In this document: positions 36,474 through 43,892 of the stretch, one piece after another
Layout of the letters: every line of letters starts with the position of its first letter
Position numbering within the stretch: the first letter of the stretch is position 1
Source: Streptomyces sp. MZ04
GTDB lineage: Bacteria; Actinomycetota; Actinomycetes; Streptomycetales; Streptomycetaceae
DNA: 64,000 nucleotides
Direction of reading: 5' to 3'
NCBI RefSeq assembly: GCF_004684775.1
Contig: NZ_SRIC01000003.1
Coordinates: forward strand, 1-64,000
Position numbers and translations under genes: made by a program
Notes under the pieces: generated by a model
Database searches by the model: none
Seen by the model: only the letters and a program-made list of their open reading frames with translations
What the model was told of the DNA's origin: nothing

Positions 36474-37811
36474 TCAGCCGTGTTCCGTGGCGTCACGGCG
36501 CCGCAGGAGCTGAGCGGTGACGAAGGCGGCGACCGACGCGGTGACGATCAGCGGCATCTGGTTGTACGCGTCGTTCCCGAGCAGGAGGACCGCCAGGACG
36601 GCGCTGGTGAGCGGAAGTCCGGTGATGCTGGCGGCGGCGGCCGCGATCCCGAGGGCCAGGCCCGGTGTCGTACCGAGTCCGGGGAGCCCGGAGCAGGCGA
36701 TGCCGATCGCGGCGCCGATGAGCGTGGCGGGGAAGATGGGGCCGCCGCGCATGCTGCCGAGGCTGATCCCCCAGGCGAGCGCCTTGCACACGACGAGTGC
36801 GATCAGCGCCGCCACCGACCACTCGTGCGGCTCGGCGGCCAGTTGGCCGAGGGTCGCCTGCCCCGACAGGGCGGCTTCCTCGGGCGAGCGGCCGGTCAGC
36901 AGGGCGTACGCGCTCAGGCAGCAGCCGACGGCCGGCGCGCACAGGATCGTCCGGCGGACGGTGTGCTTCGACGTCCATGTCGCCGTGCGGTAGCCGAGGC
37001 CACGGCCGACGGTGAGCACGGCGGCGATCAGGACGGCGGCGGGGACGCCCCACAGGAAGTCGCCCGCGTCCGGGTTGACGTTCGGCGGCAGATGGGGGAG
37101 CCGCAGCCCGCCGACCGAAAGGCCGGTCCAGTTGCCGAAGCCGGTGAAGACGAGGGCGCCCGTCGCGCTGGCGAGCAGGCAGGGCAGCAACAGGACGACC
37201 AGTTGGGTGCCGCCGAGCCCGGCGGCCTCGACGACCATCACGGCGGCCACCACCGGACCGCCGAGGATCGTCGAGATCGCCGCGGTGGAGCCGCTGGTGG
37301 CGATTACGGCGGAGGCCCTCGGGTCGGGCGCGTGCTTGAGGGTGCGTACGGAGAGGAGGGCCAGCGCGCTGCCGACCGCCATGAGCGGCGCCTCGGGACC
37401 GAGCACGATGCCGAGCGGGAGGGTCGCGAGCGCAGCGATGGCGACGCCCGGCAGTTCAGCGGGCCCGATGGGCGGGCCGCCCGCGAGACCGTGCACGGGC
37501 AGATGGCCGCCTCCGCCCCGCATGCGGGTCACGACGGGCGCGAGGATCAGCCCGGCGAGCAGCAGCGCGGGCAACGGCCACCACCACGGGGCGCGGTCGT
37601 ATCCGACGGCCTCGGGCAGCGCCTCCCACACACCGTGCTGCAACTCGTGCTGGAGGCTCACGAAGAAGAAGCAGGCAAGCGAGATCGGCACCCCGAGCAG
37701 CACGCAGAGCAGCAGCAGGCGCAGATAGCCGCGGCTGAGCAGTGTGCTGCGCAAGGTGTCGGCGGGCTGACCGGGCCCGGCAGCCGTGGGCGTGCCGACG
37801 GCGTCACCCAT
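36474..37811 (-). CDS. ClC family chloride channel/transporter
   Basis: 445 aa with about 10-12 hydrophobic helices. The selectivity and gating region is recognisable (VTRMRGGGGHLPVHG, then GIVLGPEAPLMAVG with the gating Glu, and SMRGGPIFPATLIGA). Glu at the gate suggests H+/Cl- exchange or a gated channel. No CBS domains. Convergent with the SpoIIE phosphatase gene, 13 bp apart. Confidence 0.9.
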   Translation of the reverse strand: MGDAVGTPTAAGPGQPADTLRSTLLSRGYLRLLLLCVLLGVPISLACFFFVSLQHELQHGVWEALPEAVGYDRAPWWWPLPALLLAGLILAPVVTRMRGGGGHLPVHGLAGGPPIGPAELPGVAIAALATLPLGIVLGPEAPLMAVGSALALLSVRTLKHAPDPRASAVIATSGSTAAISTILGGPVVAAVMVVEAAGLGGTQLVVLLLPCLLASATGALVFTGFGNWTGLSVGGLRLPHLPPNVNPDAGDFLWGVPAAVLIAAVLTVGRGLGYRTATWTSKHTVRRTILCAPAVGCCLSAYALLTGRSPEEAALSGQATLGQLAAEPHEWSVAALIALVVCKALAWGISLGSMRGGPIFPATLIGAAIGIACSGLPGLGTTPGLALGIAAAAASITGLPLTSAVLAVLLLGNDAYNQMPLIVTASVAAFVTAQLLRRRDATEHG

Positions 37812-37903
37812 GCATGGCCCCCTGAACCTAGCCGTGCGGCGGTTGGCAACAGATGGGCCTCAGTAAAGAACGAGAGCGCACCCCGCGCATCTCGTGGAGC
37901 TCC

Positions 37904-38734
37904 TCAGTGCGCCGCGCCCGACCAGCCGTCGCCGCACGGCCCGCCGCCCACCGCCGCGGCCACGGTGACGTCGGACCCGTCCGGTGCGACCAACGGCAGG
38001 TACCACCGGGCGATCTCCACGGAAGTCTGCGGAACGTAGTGGAAGATCAGCGACATGCGGAAGCGGTCCTCCGTCGTATTCGGCAGCGAGCCGTGCACCA
38101 AGCTCCCGTGGAAGAACAGGACATCGCCCGCGCGCATCACCGTCTGCACAGGTGTCATGCCTGCCGGGGGACGCACCAGACCGGTGGTGAACGACTCCTC
38201 GTCGTCGGCCGTCTCGGGGCACACCACCTCCATGGTGTGCGAGCCGGGAACCACGGACAGCGCGCCGTTGGCCGCGTCGCAGTCGTCGATCGCGATCCAG
38301 GCGGCGACGCACGTCTCCGGGTGGGCCCGGAGGAAGTAGTTGTCCTGGTGCAGCGCCTGGCCGCGTGCGGAGGGCGGCTTGAAGTAGAACATCGACTGCG
38401 CGCCGAACGCCGGGCCGATGAGTCCGGTGACGATGTCCAGGATGCGGCGGTCGGTCATCAGCCGGCGTGCGATCGACCCGACTTCCAGGTCCGGGTGCCG
38501 GTGCGGCTGCATGAAGCGGGGGAAGCGCGCCAGGATGTCGTCATCGGCGAGGCCGTCCCGCGCGCCCAGGCGGTGCCGGTCCCGTACGACCTGATCCATG
38601 AACGCCGAGCGGATCGTCTCGACCTCGCCGGAGGTGAGCAGGCCGTCGACCCGGACCATGCCGTCGGCGGCGTAGCGCTCGACCCGTTGCGACGCCGGTG
38701 CTGTATCGGGTGTCATGCTCTCCATCGTGTTCAC
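37904..38734 (-). CDS. Phytanoyl-CoA dioxygenase family protein
   Basis: 276 aa. Fe(II)/2-oxoglutarate oxygenase with HxD in QALHQDNYFL and the distal His in HGSLVHGSLPN; the Arg for 2-oxoglutarate is in EDRFRMSLIFHY. Size is typical of PhyH enzymes of secondary metabolism or small-molecule hydroxylation. It is divergent from an AraC regulator with only 38 bp between start codons, so that regulator probably controls it. Substrate unknown. Confidence 0.87.
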   Translation of the reverse strand: MNTMESMTPDTAPASQRVERYAADGMVRVDGLLTSGEVETIRSAFMDQVVRDRHRLGARDGLADDDILARFPRFMQPHRHPDLEVGSIARRLMTDRRILDIVTGLIGPAFGAQSMFYFKPPSARGQALHQDNYFLRAHPETCVAAWIAIDDCDAANGALSVVPGSHTMEVVCPETADDEESFTTGLVRPPAGMTPVQTVMRAGDVLFFHGSLVHGSLPNTTEDRFRMSLIFHYVPQTSVEIARWYLPLVAPDGSDVTVAAAVGGGPCGDGWSGAAH

Positions 38735-38772
38735 CGGCCCCGTGACCGGGAATCGGAGTTCGAGGACTTCAT

Positions 38773-39612
38773 ATGGAAGATGCTGCCGCGGGGCGTGGCG
38801 CGCCGGCCCGTCGGCAGGTCGTCGCCACGGCCGAGAACCGGGTCGTCGCGGGCCGGCTCGCGGCCGGCCTCGACTACCGGACCGTGCGGCACGCCGGCAC
38901 GGACGACTGGCTGCTCCTGTTCACCTGCCGGGGGCGTGGCCGGATCAGGAACGCGGGGGCGGCCGACGTGTACGCCGATGACAGGTCCTTCGTCGCGATC
39001 GCTCCCGGCACTCCCCACGACTACAGCACCGACGCCGCGGCCGGGGACTGGCTCCTGCTCTGGGCCCATGTCCAACCGCAGCCCGAGTGGCTCGCCCTGC
39101 TCGACTGGCCGCAGGCCGCTCCCGGCGTGGGCCGCGTGCTGCTGCCCGATCCGCTCGCCGGCCGCGTCGCGGCCGCGCTGACCAGAGCCGTGTCCCTGAG
39201 CAACAGCGCACTGGCGAACGCCGCGCTCTTCGGGGTCAACGCGGTGGAAGAGGCGTTGCTGTGGTGCGATACGCAGAATCCCCGCGGTGAGCGGATGGAC
39301 CCGCGCCTCCTCGCCGTGCTCGAGCACCTCAGCAATCGCTTGGCCGCCCCGCACACCGTCGGGTCCCTCGCGCGCGTCGCCGGACTGTCGCGGTCCCGGC
39401 TCTCCCGCCTGTTCACCGCGCAGTTCGGGACGAGTGTCATGGCGCATGTCGAAGAGCGCCGCATGGCCGTGGCGTGCCGGCTGCTGCGCCTGTCGTCGCT
39501 TCCGGTGCGCGATGTCGCCCGGCAGGTCGGCTACAACGACCCGCTCTACTTCTCCACGCGTTTCCGGCGCGCCCTGGGATGCTCTCCTTCGGCGTACCGC
39601 GACGGAGCCTGA
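38773..39612 (+). CDS. AraC family transcriptional regulator
   Basis: 279 aa. N-terminal AraC-type cupin sensor domain (about 25-140, with IAPGTPHDYS) and C-terminal double helix-turn-helix (about 180-278, SLARVAGLSRSRLSRLF and DVARQVGYNDPLYFSTRFRR). Divergent from the PhyH gene across 38 bp, a typical local-regulator layout. The effector is probably a small molecule related to the dioxygenase substrate. Confidence 0.9.
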   Translation: MEDAAAGRGAPARRQVVATAENRVVAGRLAAGLDYRTVRHAGTDDWLLLFTCRGRGRIRNAGAADVYADDRSFVAIAPGTPHDYSTDAAAGDWLLLWAHVQPQPEWLALLDWPQAAPGVGRVLLPDPLAGRVAAALTRAVSLSNSALANAALFGVNAVEEALLWCDTQNPRGERMDPRLLAVLEHLSNRLAAPHTVGSLARVAGLSRSRLSRLFTAQFGTSVMAHVEERRMAVACRLLRLSSLPVRDVARQVGYNDPLYFSTRFRRALGCSPSAYRDGA

Positions 39613-39650
39613 GCCGGGTCGGGACCTGAGCCGGGGCGGCTTGAAATTCG

Positions 39651-39680
39651 TGTGACTCCGGGATCCGGGCCCGCTACCGT
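39651..39680 (+). promoter_or_regulatory. Promoter of the Ala leader peptide/AlaRS-core transcript
   Basis: TGTGAC (39651-39656) and TACCGT (39675-39680) are 18 bp apart and match TTGAC / TANNNT. The expected start site, 7-8 bp after the -10 box, falls on the ATG at 39688, so the leader peptide would be made from a leaderless message, as is common for actinobacterial attenuation peptides. Confidence 0.5.
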
Positions 39681-39687
39681 CGCCCGT

Positions 39688-39756
39688 ATGAACGTCACCG
39701 GCCCCAACACCACCGCGACCGCGCGAGCGACCAGCTCGCCGGTTGCCGCCGCCTGA
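39688..39756 (+). CDS. Alanine-rich leader peptide (candidate attenuator peptide)
   Basis: 22-residue frame starting MNVTGPNTTATARATSS and ending PVAAA, then TGA. Six of 22 residues are Ala, with three consecutive GCC codons directly before the stop. It has no Shine-Dalgarno sequence but starts where transcription should begin. It lies 124 bp upstream of an alanyl-tRNA synthetase-like gene and is followed 15 bp later by a strong hairpin. Ribosome stalling at the Ala codons when charged Ala-tRNA is scarce would be expected to change folding of the following RNA. The peptide is too short for ordinary gene calling; the regulatory reading is inference from layout. Confidence 0.6.
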   Translation: MNVTGPNTTATARATSSPVAAA

Positions 39757-39771
39757 CGTACTCCCCCCTCT

Positions 39772-39802
39772 CCACCGGCGACCGGAAACGGTCCGCCGGT
39801 GG
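39772..39802 (+). terminator. Attenuator-like hairpin upstream of the AlaRS-core gene
   Basis: CCACCGGCGACCG, loop GAAA, CGGTCCGCCGGTGG: a 13-bp stem with one bulged base and a GNRA-like closing loop. It begins 15 nt after the leader-peptide stop and ends 78 nt before the synthetase ATG. No U-tract is present, as is usual for Streptomyces terminators. Confidence 0.7.
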
Positions 39803-39880
39803 TTCCGTGGCTCTCCCGCCTGTGCCGCTGTGCGGACCGCGTCCGGTGCCTCCCCGCCGCGCACGCGAAGGAGCCACCCC

Positions 39881-41047
39881 ATGAACACCGACCACGTCAT
39901 CCGTACGTTCGTCGAGTACTTCGAGGACCGCGGTCACCGCCGGATCACCGGCTCGACACTGCTGCCACCGACCGGTGACCCGGTCCTGTTCACCACCTCG
40001 GGCATGCATCCCCTCACCCCGTACCTGGAGGGGCGCCCACATCCGCTGGGCAGGCGGCTGGTCAATGTGCAGCGCTGTCTGCGCACCACGGACCTGGAGG
40101 AAATCGGCGACTCCACCCATCTGACGGTCTTCGAGATGCTCGGCACCTGGTCGCTGGGCGACTACGAGGGCCCGCTGAGCCTCGACTGGGGTTACGGGCT
40201 GCTCACCGACGGATTCGGCATCGATCCCGGTCTGCTGCACGCCACGGTCTTCGGCGGCGACGACCGGATCGGCCCGGACACCGCCTCCTCGGAGCTGTGG
40301 CAGGAACGCGGGGTGCCGGTGGAGCTCACCGTCGAGGACAACTGGTGGGACAACGGACCGACCGGCCCGTGCGGCCCCGACTCGGAGATCTTCATCTGGA
40401 CCGGCGCCACCCCGCCCGAGTCGACGCCGACCGGCGACGACCGCTGGGTGGAGGTGTGGAACCACGTGATGATGCGTCACCGCCGCCTCGACGACGGCTC
40501 GCTCGTGCCGCTCCCGCAGCGCAACGTCGACACCGGGCTCGGCCTGGAACGGCTGGCCGCCGTGCTGCAGGGCCGGACGTCGGTGTTCGACTGCGACCTC
40601 TTCGATCCCTGGCGGCGTCTCGTGCCCGCCCTGTGGGAACTGGACGAACCGTCGCTGCGGCTGGTCTGCGACCACCTGCGCTCGGCCATGGTGGTGATCG
40701 GCGACGGGGTGCGCCCGGCCAACACCGGCCGCGGCTATGTGCTGCGCCGACTGGTACGCCGAGTGCTCACCGTGCTGTGGCGGGACGACCCTTCGCGCGG
40801 CCTCGGTGACCTGCCGGACGAACTCATCCTGCACACCCTGGACCACTTCCGTCAGGAAATGGACACCGACGACGTGCGCCGATCGCTGATCGAGGAGGAG
40901 CGCCGCTTCAGTCGACTCCTCGAGCGCGGCAGGCAGGTACTGGCCCGGCCCCGGTTCCGCGGCCCGCTGGACGACGAGGACTTCCACTACCTCCACGACA
41001 CCCATGGTCTGCCGCGCGACCTGGTCCTGAGCCTGCGTCCGGAGTGA
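39881..41047 (+). CDS. Stand-alone alanyl-tRNA synthetase catalytic core (AlaRS paralogue)
   Basis: 388 aa, ATG with AAGGAG 7 nt upstream. It aligns by eye with the aminoacylation domain of AlaRS only: FTTSGMHPLTPYLEG, VNVQRCLRTTDLEEIGD, HLTVFEMLGTWSLGDY, the WEVWNHVMM-type strand (VEVWNHVMMRH), NVDTGLGLERLAAVL and DHLRSAMVVIGDGVRPANTG. It stops just after the helical domain (YLHDTHGLPRDLVL). The editing domain and C-Ala oligomerisation domain of full AlaRS (about 880 aa) are absent. It could activate alanine for tRNA or for another acceptor, or serve as a resistance or stress paralogue. The upstream Ala leader suggests it senses Ala-tRNA charging. Confidence 0.85.
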   Translation: MNTDHVIRTFVEYFEDRGHRRITGSTLLPPTGDPVLFTTSGMHPLTPYLEGRPHPLGRRLVNVQRCLRTTDLEEIGDSTHLTVFEMLGTWSLGDYEGPLSLDWGYGLLTDGFGIDPGLLHATVFGGDDRIGPDTASSELWQERGVPVELTVEDNWWDNGPTGPCGPDSEIFIWTGATPPESTPTGDDRWVEVWNHVMMRHRRLDDGSLVPLPQRNVDTGLGLERLAAVLQGRTSVFDCDLFDPWRRLVPALWELDEPSLRLVCDHLRSAMVVIGDGVRPANTGRGYVLRRLVRRVLTVLWRDDPSRGLGDLPDELILHTLDHFRQEMDTDDVRRSLIEEERRFSRLLERGRQVLARPRFRGPLDDEDFHYLHDTHGLPRDLVLSLRPE

Positions 41048-41199
41048 TCGGGGGGCAGCCGGAGAGTGCGTACGGGGGCTGTCCCCAGGGGAGTTGGCCC
41101 GGCAGCCCGATGGTCCGATGCCGCACGCATTCCTAGCGTAGTGATCGATTTCTTCTGCCGATCCGGCAGTTCTTCCATCCAGTCGATCCAAGGAGCACG

Positions 41200-42726
41200 A
41201 TGCGCGTCGCCTCAGCAGTCACCGCAGGCCTGGCCCTGGCCGGACTGCTCGCCGGCGGAGTGGCCGCCGCGGCCCTCCCCGACCCCTCCGAGCAGCCTCG
41301 CCCGCCGGTCGATTGGGGCCGCTGCTCCGCCGACCAGAAGGCGTTGAACGAGGCGGGGGCGCAGTGCGCGAAGGTGACCGTCCCGCTCGACCACGCCGAC
41401 CCCGGCGGTCGTACGATCCAGATCGCGATCTCCCGCATCAAGGCGAAGTCGCCGGGCGAGCGGCGCGGCATCCTGCTCTCGAACCCCGGCGGCCCCGGCG
41501 GGACGGGCCTGGCCAACACCCTCGCCCTGCGCCCCGCGTTGAAGGACGTGGCGGACCGCTACGACCTGATCGGCTTCGACCCGCGCTTCCTCGGCGAGAG
41601 CACCCCCGTCACCTGCGGCAGGTCCCCGCGCCCGACGCCGCCCCCGGAGACCACCACCCCGCGCAAGGACTTCGAGGCCTCGGTACGTTCCGCGCGGGAC
41701 ACCGCACGCCGCTGCCAGGAGCACGGCGACAACGCCCGGTTGCTGCCCCACGCCTCGACCCGCAACGTCGCCCGCGACATGGACGCGATCCGGGCGGCAC
41801 TGGGCGAGAGCACGCTCTCGTACTACGGAGTCTCGTACGGCGCCGACCTGGGCGCCGTCTACACCCAGCTCTTCCCGCGCCGGGCCGACCGGTTCGTCCT
41901 GGACTCCTCGACTGATCCGGCGGCCACGCAGTACGAGCTGTTCCAGCGGTCGGGCGCTCCCGCGGAGGCGGCCTTGGAGGGTCACATACGTTCGGACATA
42001 CGGAAGTTGCTCGACCGGGCCGAGCGGCGCCCCATCACGGTCGACGGGCAGCGACTCAATGCCCCGCTACTGCGCATCGTGTTCAAGCAGCTCGTCCAAC
42101 ATGAGGAGAACACCCCACAACTGGCCGATGTGGTAAGTGACGTGAAGAAGGCCGCCGCGGGCGAGCTCGACGAGCCGGGGCCCGCGCTCGCCGCGCTCCT
42201 GGAACTCCTCGCCTCGCCCGAGCTGGAGAGCAGCATGGTCGGCGGAGCGATCTTCATGTGCGGCGACGGGGGCTGGCCCGCGGGCGGCTGGCCGAAGAAC
42301 CCGGAGACGTACTGGAAGAACATGCAGCGCAGCCGCGTCACACAACCGGTCTTCGGTCCGTACGTCAACGGAATGATCGCCCCGTGTGCGTTCTGGGGAG
42401 CCGAGCCGAAGGAACCCGGCACGAGGATCGGCAACGCCGTGCCCCTCCTGATGCTCCAGGCCCGATACGACAACAACGTCCCCTACGACGGTGCCCTCGC
42501 CCTGCACCGCAAGCTCACCGGCTCACGCCTGCTGACGGCCGACATCCGTTCGCACGGCGTCTACGCGCGCGGCAACGACGGCCTCACGCCCATCGCGTGC
42601 GCGGACCGGACCGTCAACGCCTATCTGCGCGACGGGAAGCTGCCCGCGACCGACCTCACCTGCCCCCGACCGACGGACAAGGCGGACAGGGCGGGCAAGG
42701 CCGAGAAGACCGAGGTGGAGCGATGA
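41200..42726 (+). CDS. Secreted alpha/beta hydrolase, tripeptidyl aminopeptidase (TAP/SlpD) family
   Basis: 508 aa, AAGGAGCACG before the ATG. Signal peptide at residues 1-25 (VASAVTAGLALAGLLAGGVAAAA). Alpha/beta hydrolase with oxyanion motif NPGGPGG, nucleophile in GVSYGADLG, Asp in LQARYDNNVPY, His in SHGVYA, and the TAP-like C-terminal domain with paired cysteines (MCGDGG, APCAF, ACAD, LTCPR). The cap region around residues 255-270 looks about 20-25 residues shorter than in relatives I know, at about 41970, so a small in-frame loss is possible. Its stop overlaps the next start (ATGA). Confidence 0.87.
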   Translation: MRVASAVTAGLALAGLLAGGVAAAALPDPSEQPRPPVDWGRCSADQKALNEAGAQCAKVTVPLDHADPGGRTIQIAISRIKAKSPGERRGILLSNPGGPGGTGLANTLALRPALKDVADRYDLIGFDPRFLGESTPVTCGRSPRPTPPPETTTPRKDFEASVRSARDTARRCQEHGDNARLLPHASTRNVARDMDAIRAALGESTLSYYGVSYGADLGAVYTQLFPRRADRFVLDSSTDPAATQYELFQRSGAPAEAALEGHIRSDIRKLLDRAERRPITVDGQRLNAPLLRIVFKQLVQHEENTPQLADVVSDVKKAAAGELDEPGPALAALLELLASPELESSMVGGAIFMCGDGGWPAGGWPKNPETYWKNMQRSRVTQPVFGPYVNGMIAPCAFWGAEPKEPGTRIGNAVPLLMLQARYDNNVPYDGALALHRKLTGSRLLTADIRSHGVYARGNDGLTPIACADRTVNAYLRDGKLPATDLTCPRPTDKADRAGKAEKTEVER

Positions 42727-43811
42727 AGGCGAACACTTCGACGATCAGCAGGCGCACCGGCCTGACAGCCACCGCGGCGGCGCTGCTCGCGGGAGTGTCG
42801 GGCGCCCCCGGGGCAACGGCGTCGCAGCGCACACCCCACGCGGCCTCTTCGCTCCAGAAGGACGTAGACGCGATCCGCGCCGCCGGAGTGTCCGGCATCC
42901 TCGCCGAGGTGCAGGGCGCGCACGGCCGTACGAGCGCCCGTGCGGGCGTCGCCGATCTCGCGGCGAAGGGGCCGGTGCCCTGGGGCGCGTACTACCGCAT
43001 CGGCAGTGACACCAAGACCGTCACCGCCACCGTCGTACTCCAACTCGTCGGCGAGGGACGGCTGAAGCTCACCGACACGGTCGACCGATGGCTGCCCGGA
43101 GCGGTCCGGGGGCACGGCAACGACGGCCGCCGCATCACCGTCACCAACCTGCTGCGGCAGACCAGCGGCCTGAACGACTACTTCGCCGCAGGCGCCGGCG
43201 ACCTCACCCCGGCGAGCTACCGCCGCCACCGCTTCCGCTCGCAGACGCCCGCCGAACAGCTGACGGCCGGACACCCCTGGGCGCAAGAGGTCCACGAGCG
43301 GATCATCGAACCCCTCGGCCTGCGCCACACCCTCATCCCCGGCACCTCCTCGTACGTACCGGGGCCGACGGCCACCGCGTACACATACTTCCCCGGCGAC
43401 TCGCGGCCGGCCGACACGACCCTCAACTCCGGAGGAGGAGCGGACGGCGGAATCATCACGACGCCACACGACCACGGTGTCTTTCTGCGCGCCCTGATGA
43501 GCGGCCGACTGGTGCGCCCGGCGCAGTTGGCGGCGATGAAACAGACCGTACCGGCCGCCGATCTGATCCCCGTGCCCGGTGTCCGCTACGGCCTGGGCAT
43601 CGCCTGGCGGCCGGTGGCCGGGCGCGACGACGGCATCTGGTTCCACGGCGGGACCAGCCTCGGCTGTGTCTCCGAGTGTGGTGTGACCCCGGACGGCTCC
43701 ATGGCCGTGACCAGCGCGGCCTTCACTCTCAGGCTCGGAGGGCCGCAGGCCGCGCGGACGCTGCGGATGGTCGATTCGGCGCTTCGTGCGGGCTCCGGGG
43801 GAAGCCGGTGA
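42723..43811 (+). CDS. Secreted serine hydrolase with in-frame deletion of the YxN segment
   Basis: 362 aa, coupled to the TAP gene by a 4-nt overlap. Signal peptide residues 1-34. The S95-x-x-K98 motif (GSDTK) and the C-terminal HGG (FHGGTSLG) are present. At residues 181-183 the sequence jumps from TPAEQLTA to GHPWAQEVHERIIEPLGL. In the paralogue at 32.6-33.8 kb about 30 residues lie between the equivalent points, including the catalytic Tyr-Ser-Asn (Y198-N200). The reading frame is kept. Without the general-base Tyr the enzyme is expected to be inactive, so this is a candidate pseudogene or a pseudoenzyme. Confidence 0.8.
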   Translation: MKANTSTISRRTGLTATAAALLAGVSGAPGATASQRTPHAASSLQKDVDAIRAAGVSGILAEVQGAHGRTSARAGVADLAAKGPVPWGAYYRIGSDTKTVTATVVLQLVGEGRLKLTDTVDRWLPGAVRGHGNDGRRITVTNLLRQTSGLNDYFAAGAGDLTPASYRRHRFRSQTPAEQLTAGHPWAQEVHERIIEPLGLRHTLIPGTSSYVPGPTATAYTYFPGDSRPADTTLNSGGGADGGIITTPHDHGVFLRALMSGRLVRPAQLAAMKQTVPAADLIPVPGVRYGLGIAWRPVAGRDDGIWFHGGTSLGCVSECGVTPDGSMAVTSAAFTLRLGGPQAARTLRMVDSALRAGSGGSR

Positions 43812-43838
43812 ACATGGGCGTCCCTGGGTGAACATGCG
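43807..43838. promoter_or_regulatory. Direct repeat upstream of the 5'-nucleotidase (candidate PHO-box-like operator)
   Basis: GGTGAACATGGG (43807-43818) and GGTGAACATGCG (43827-43838) are 20 bp apart. The complementary strand reads CATGTTCACC, containing GTTCACC, the core of Streptomyces PHO-box units. The spacing differs from the usual 11-bp repeat, so this is only a candidate. The downstream nucleotidase would be a natural phosphate-starvation target. Confidence 0.35.
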
Positions 43839-43892
43839 GGGTTTCGGGTGTGTCCGTTTCTGCCGTGATCTGACGCTCCGTAGTTTCGAGGT

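Noticed and set aside
39688-39881. T-box riboswitch upstream of the AlaRS-core gene
   Set aside because: No T-box consensus or specifier-loop architecture seen; the short Ala-rich frame and hairpin fit peptide-based attenuation better.
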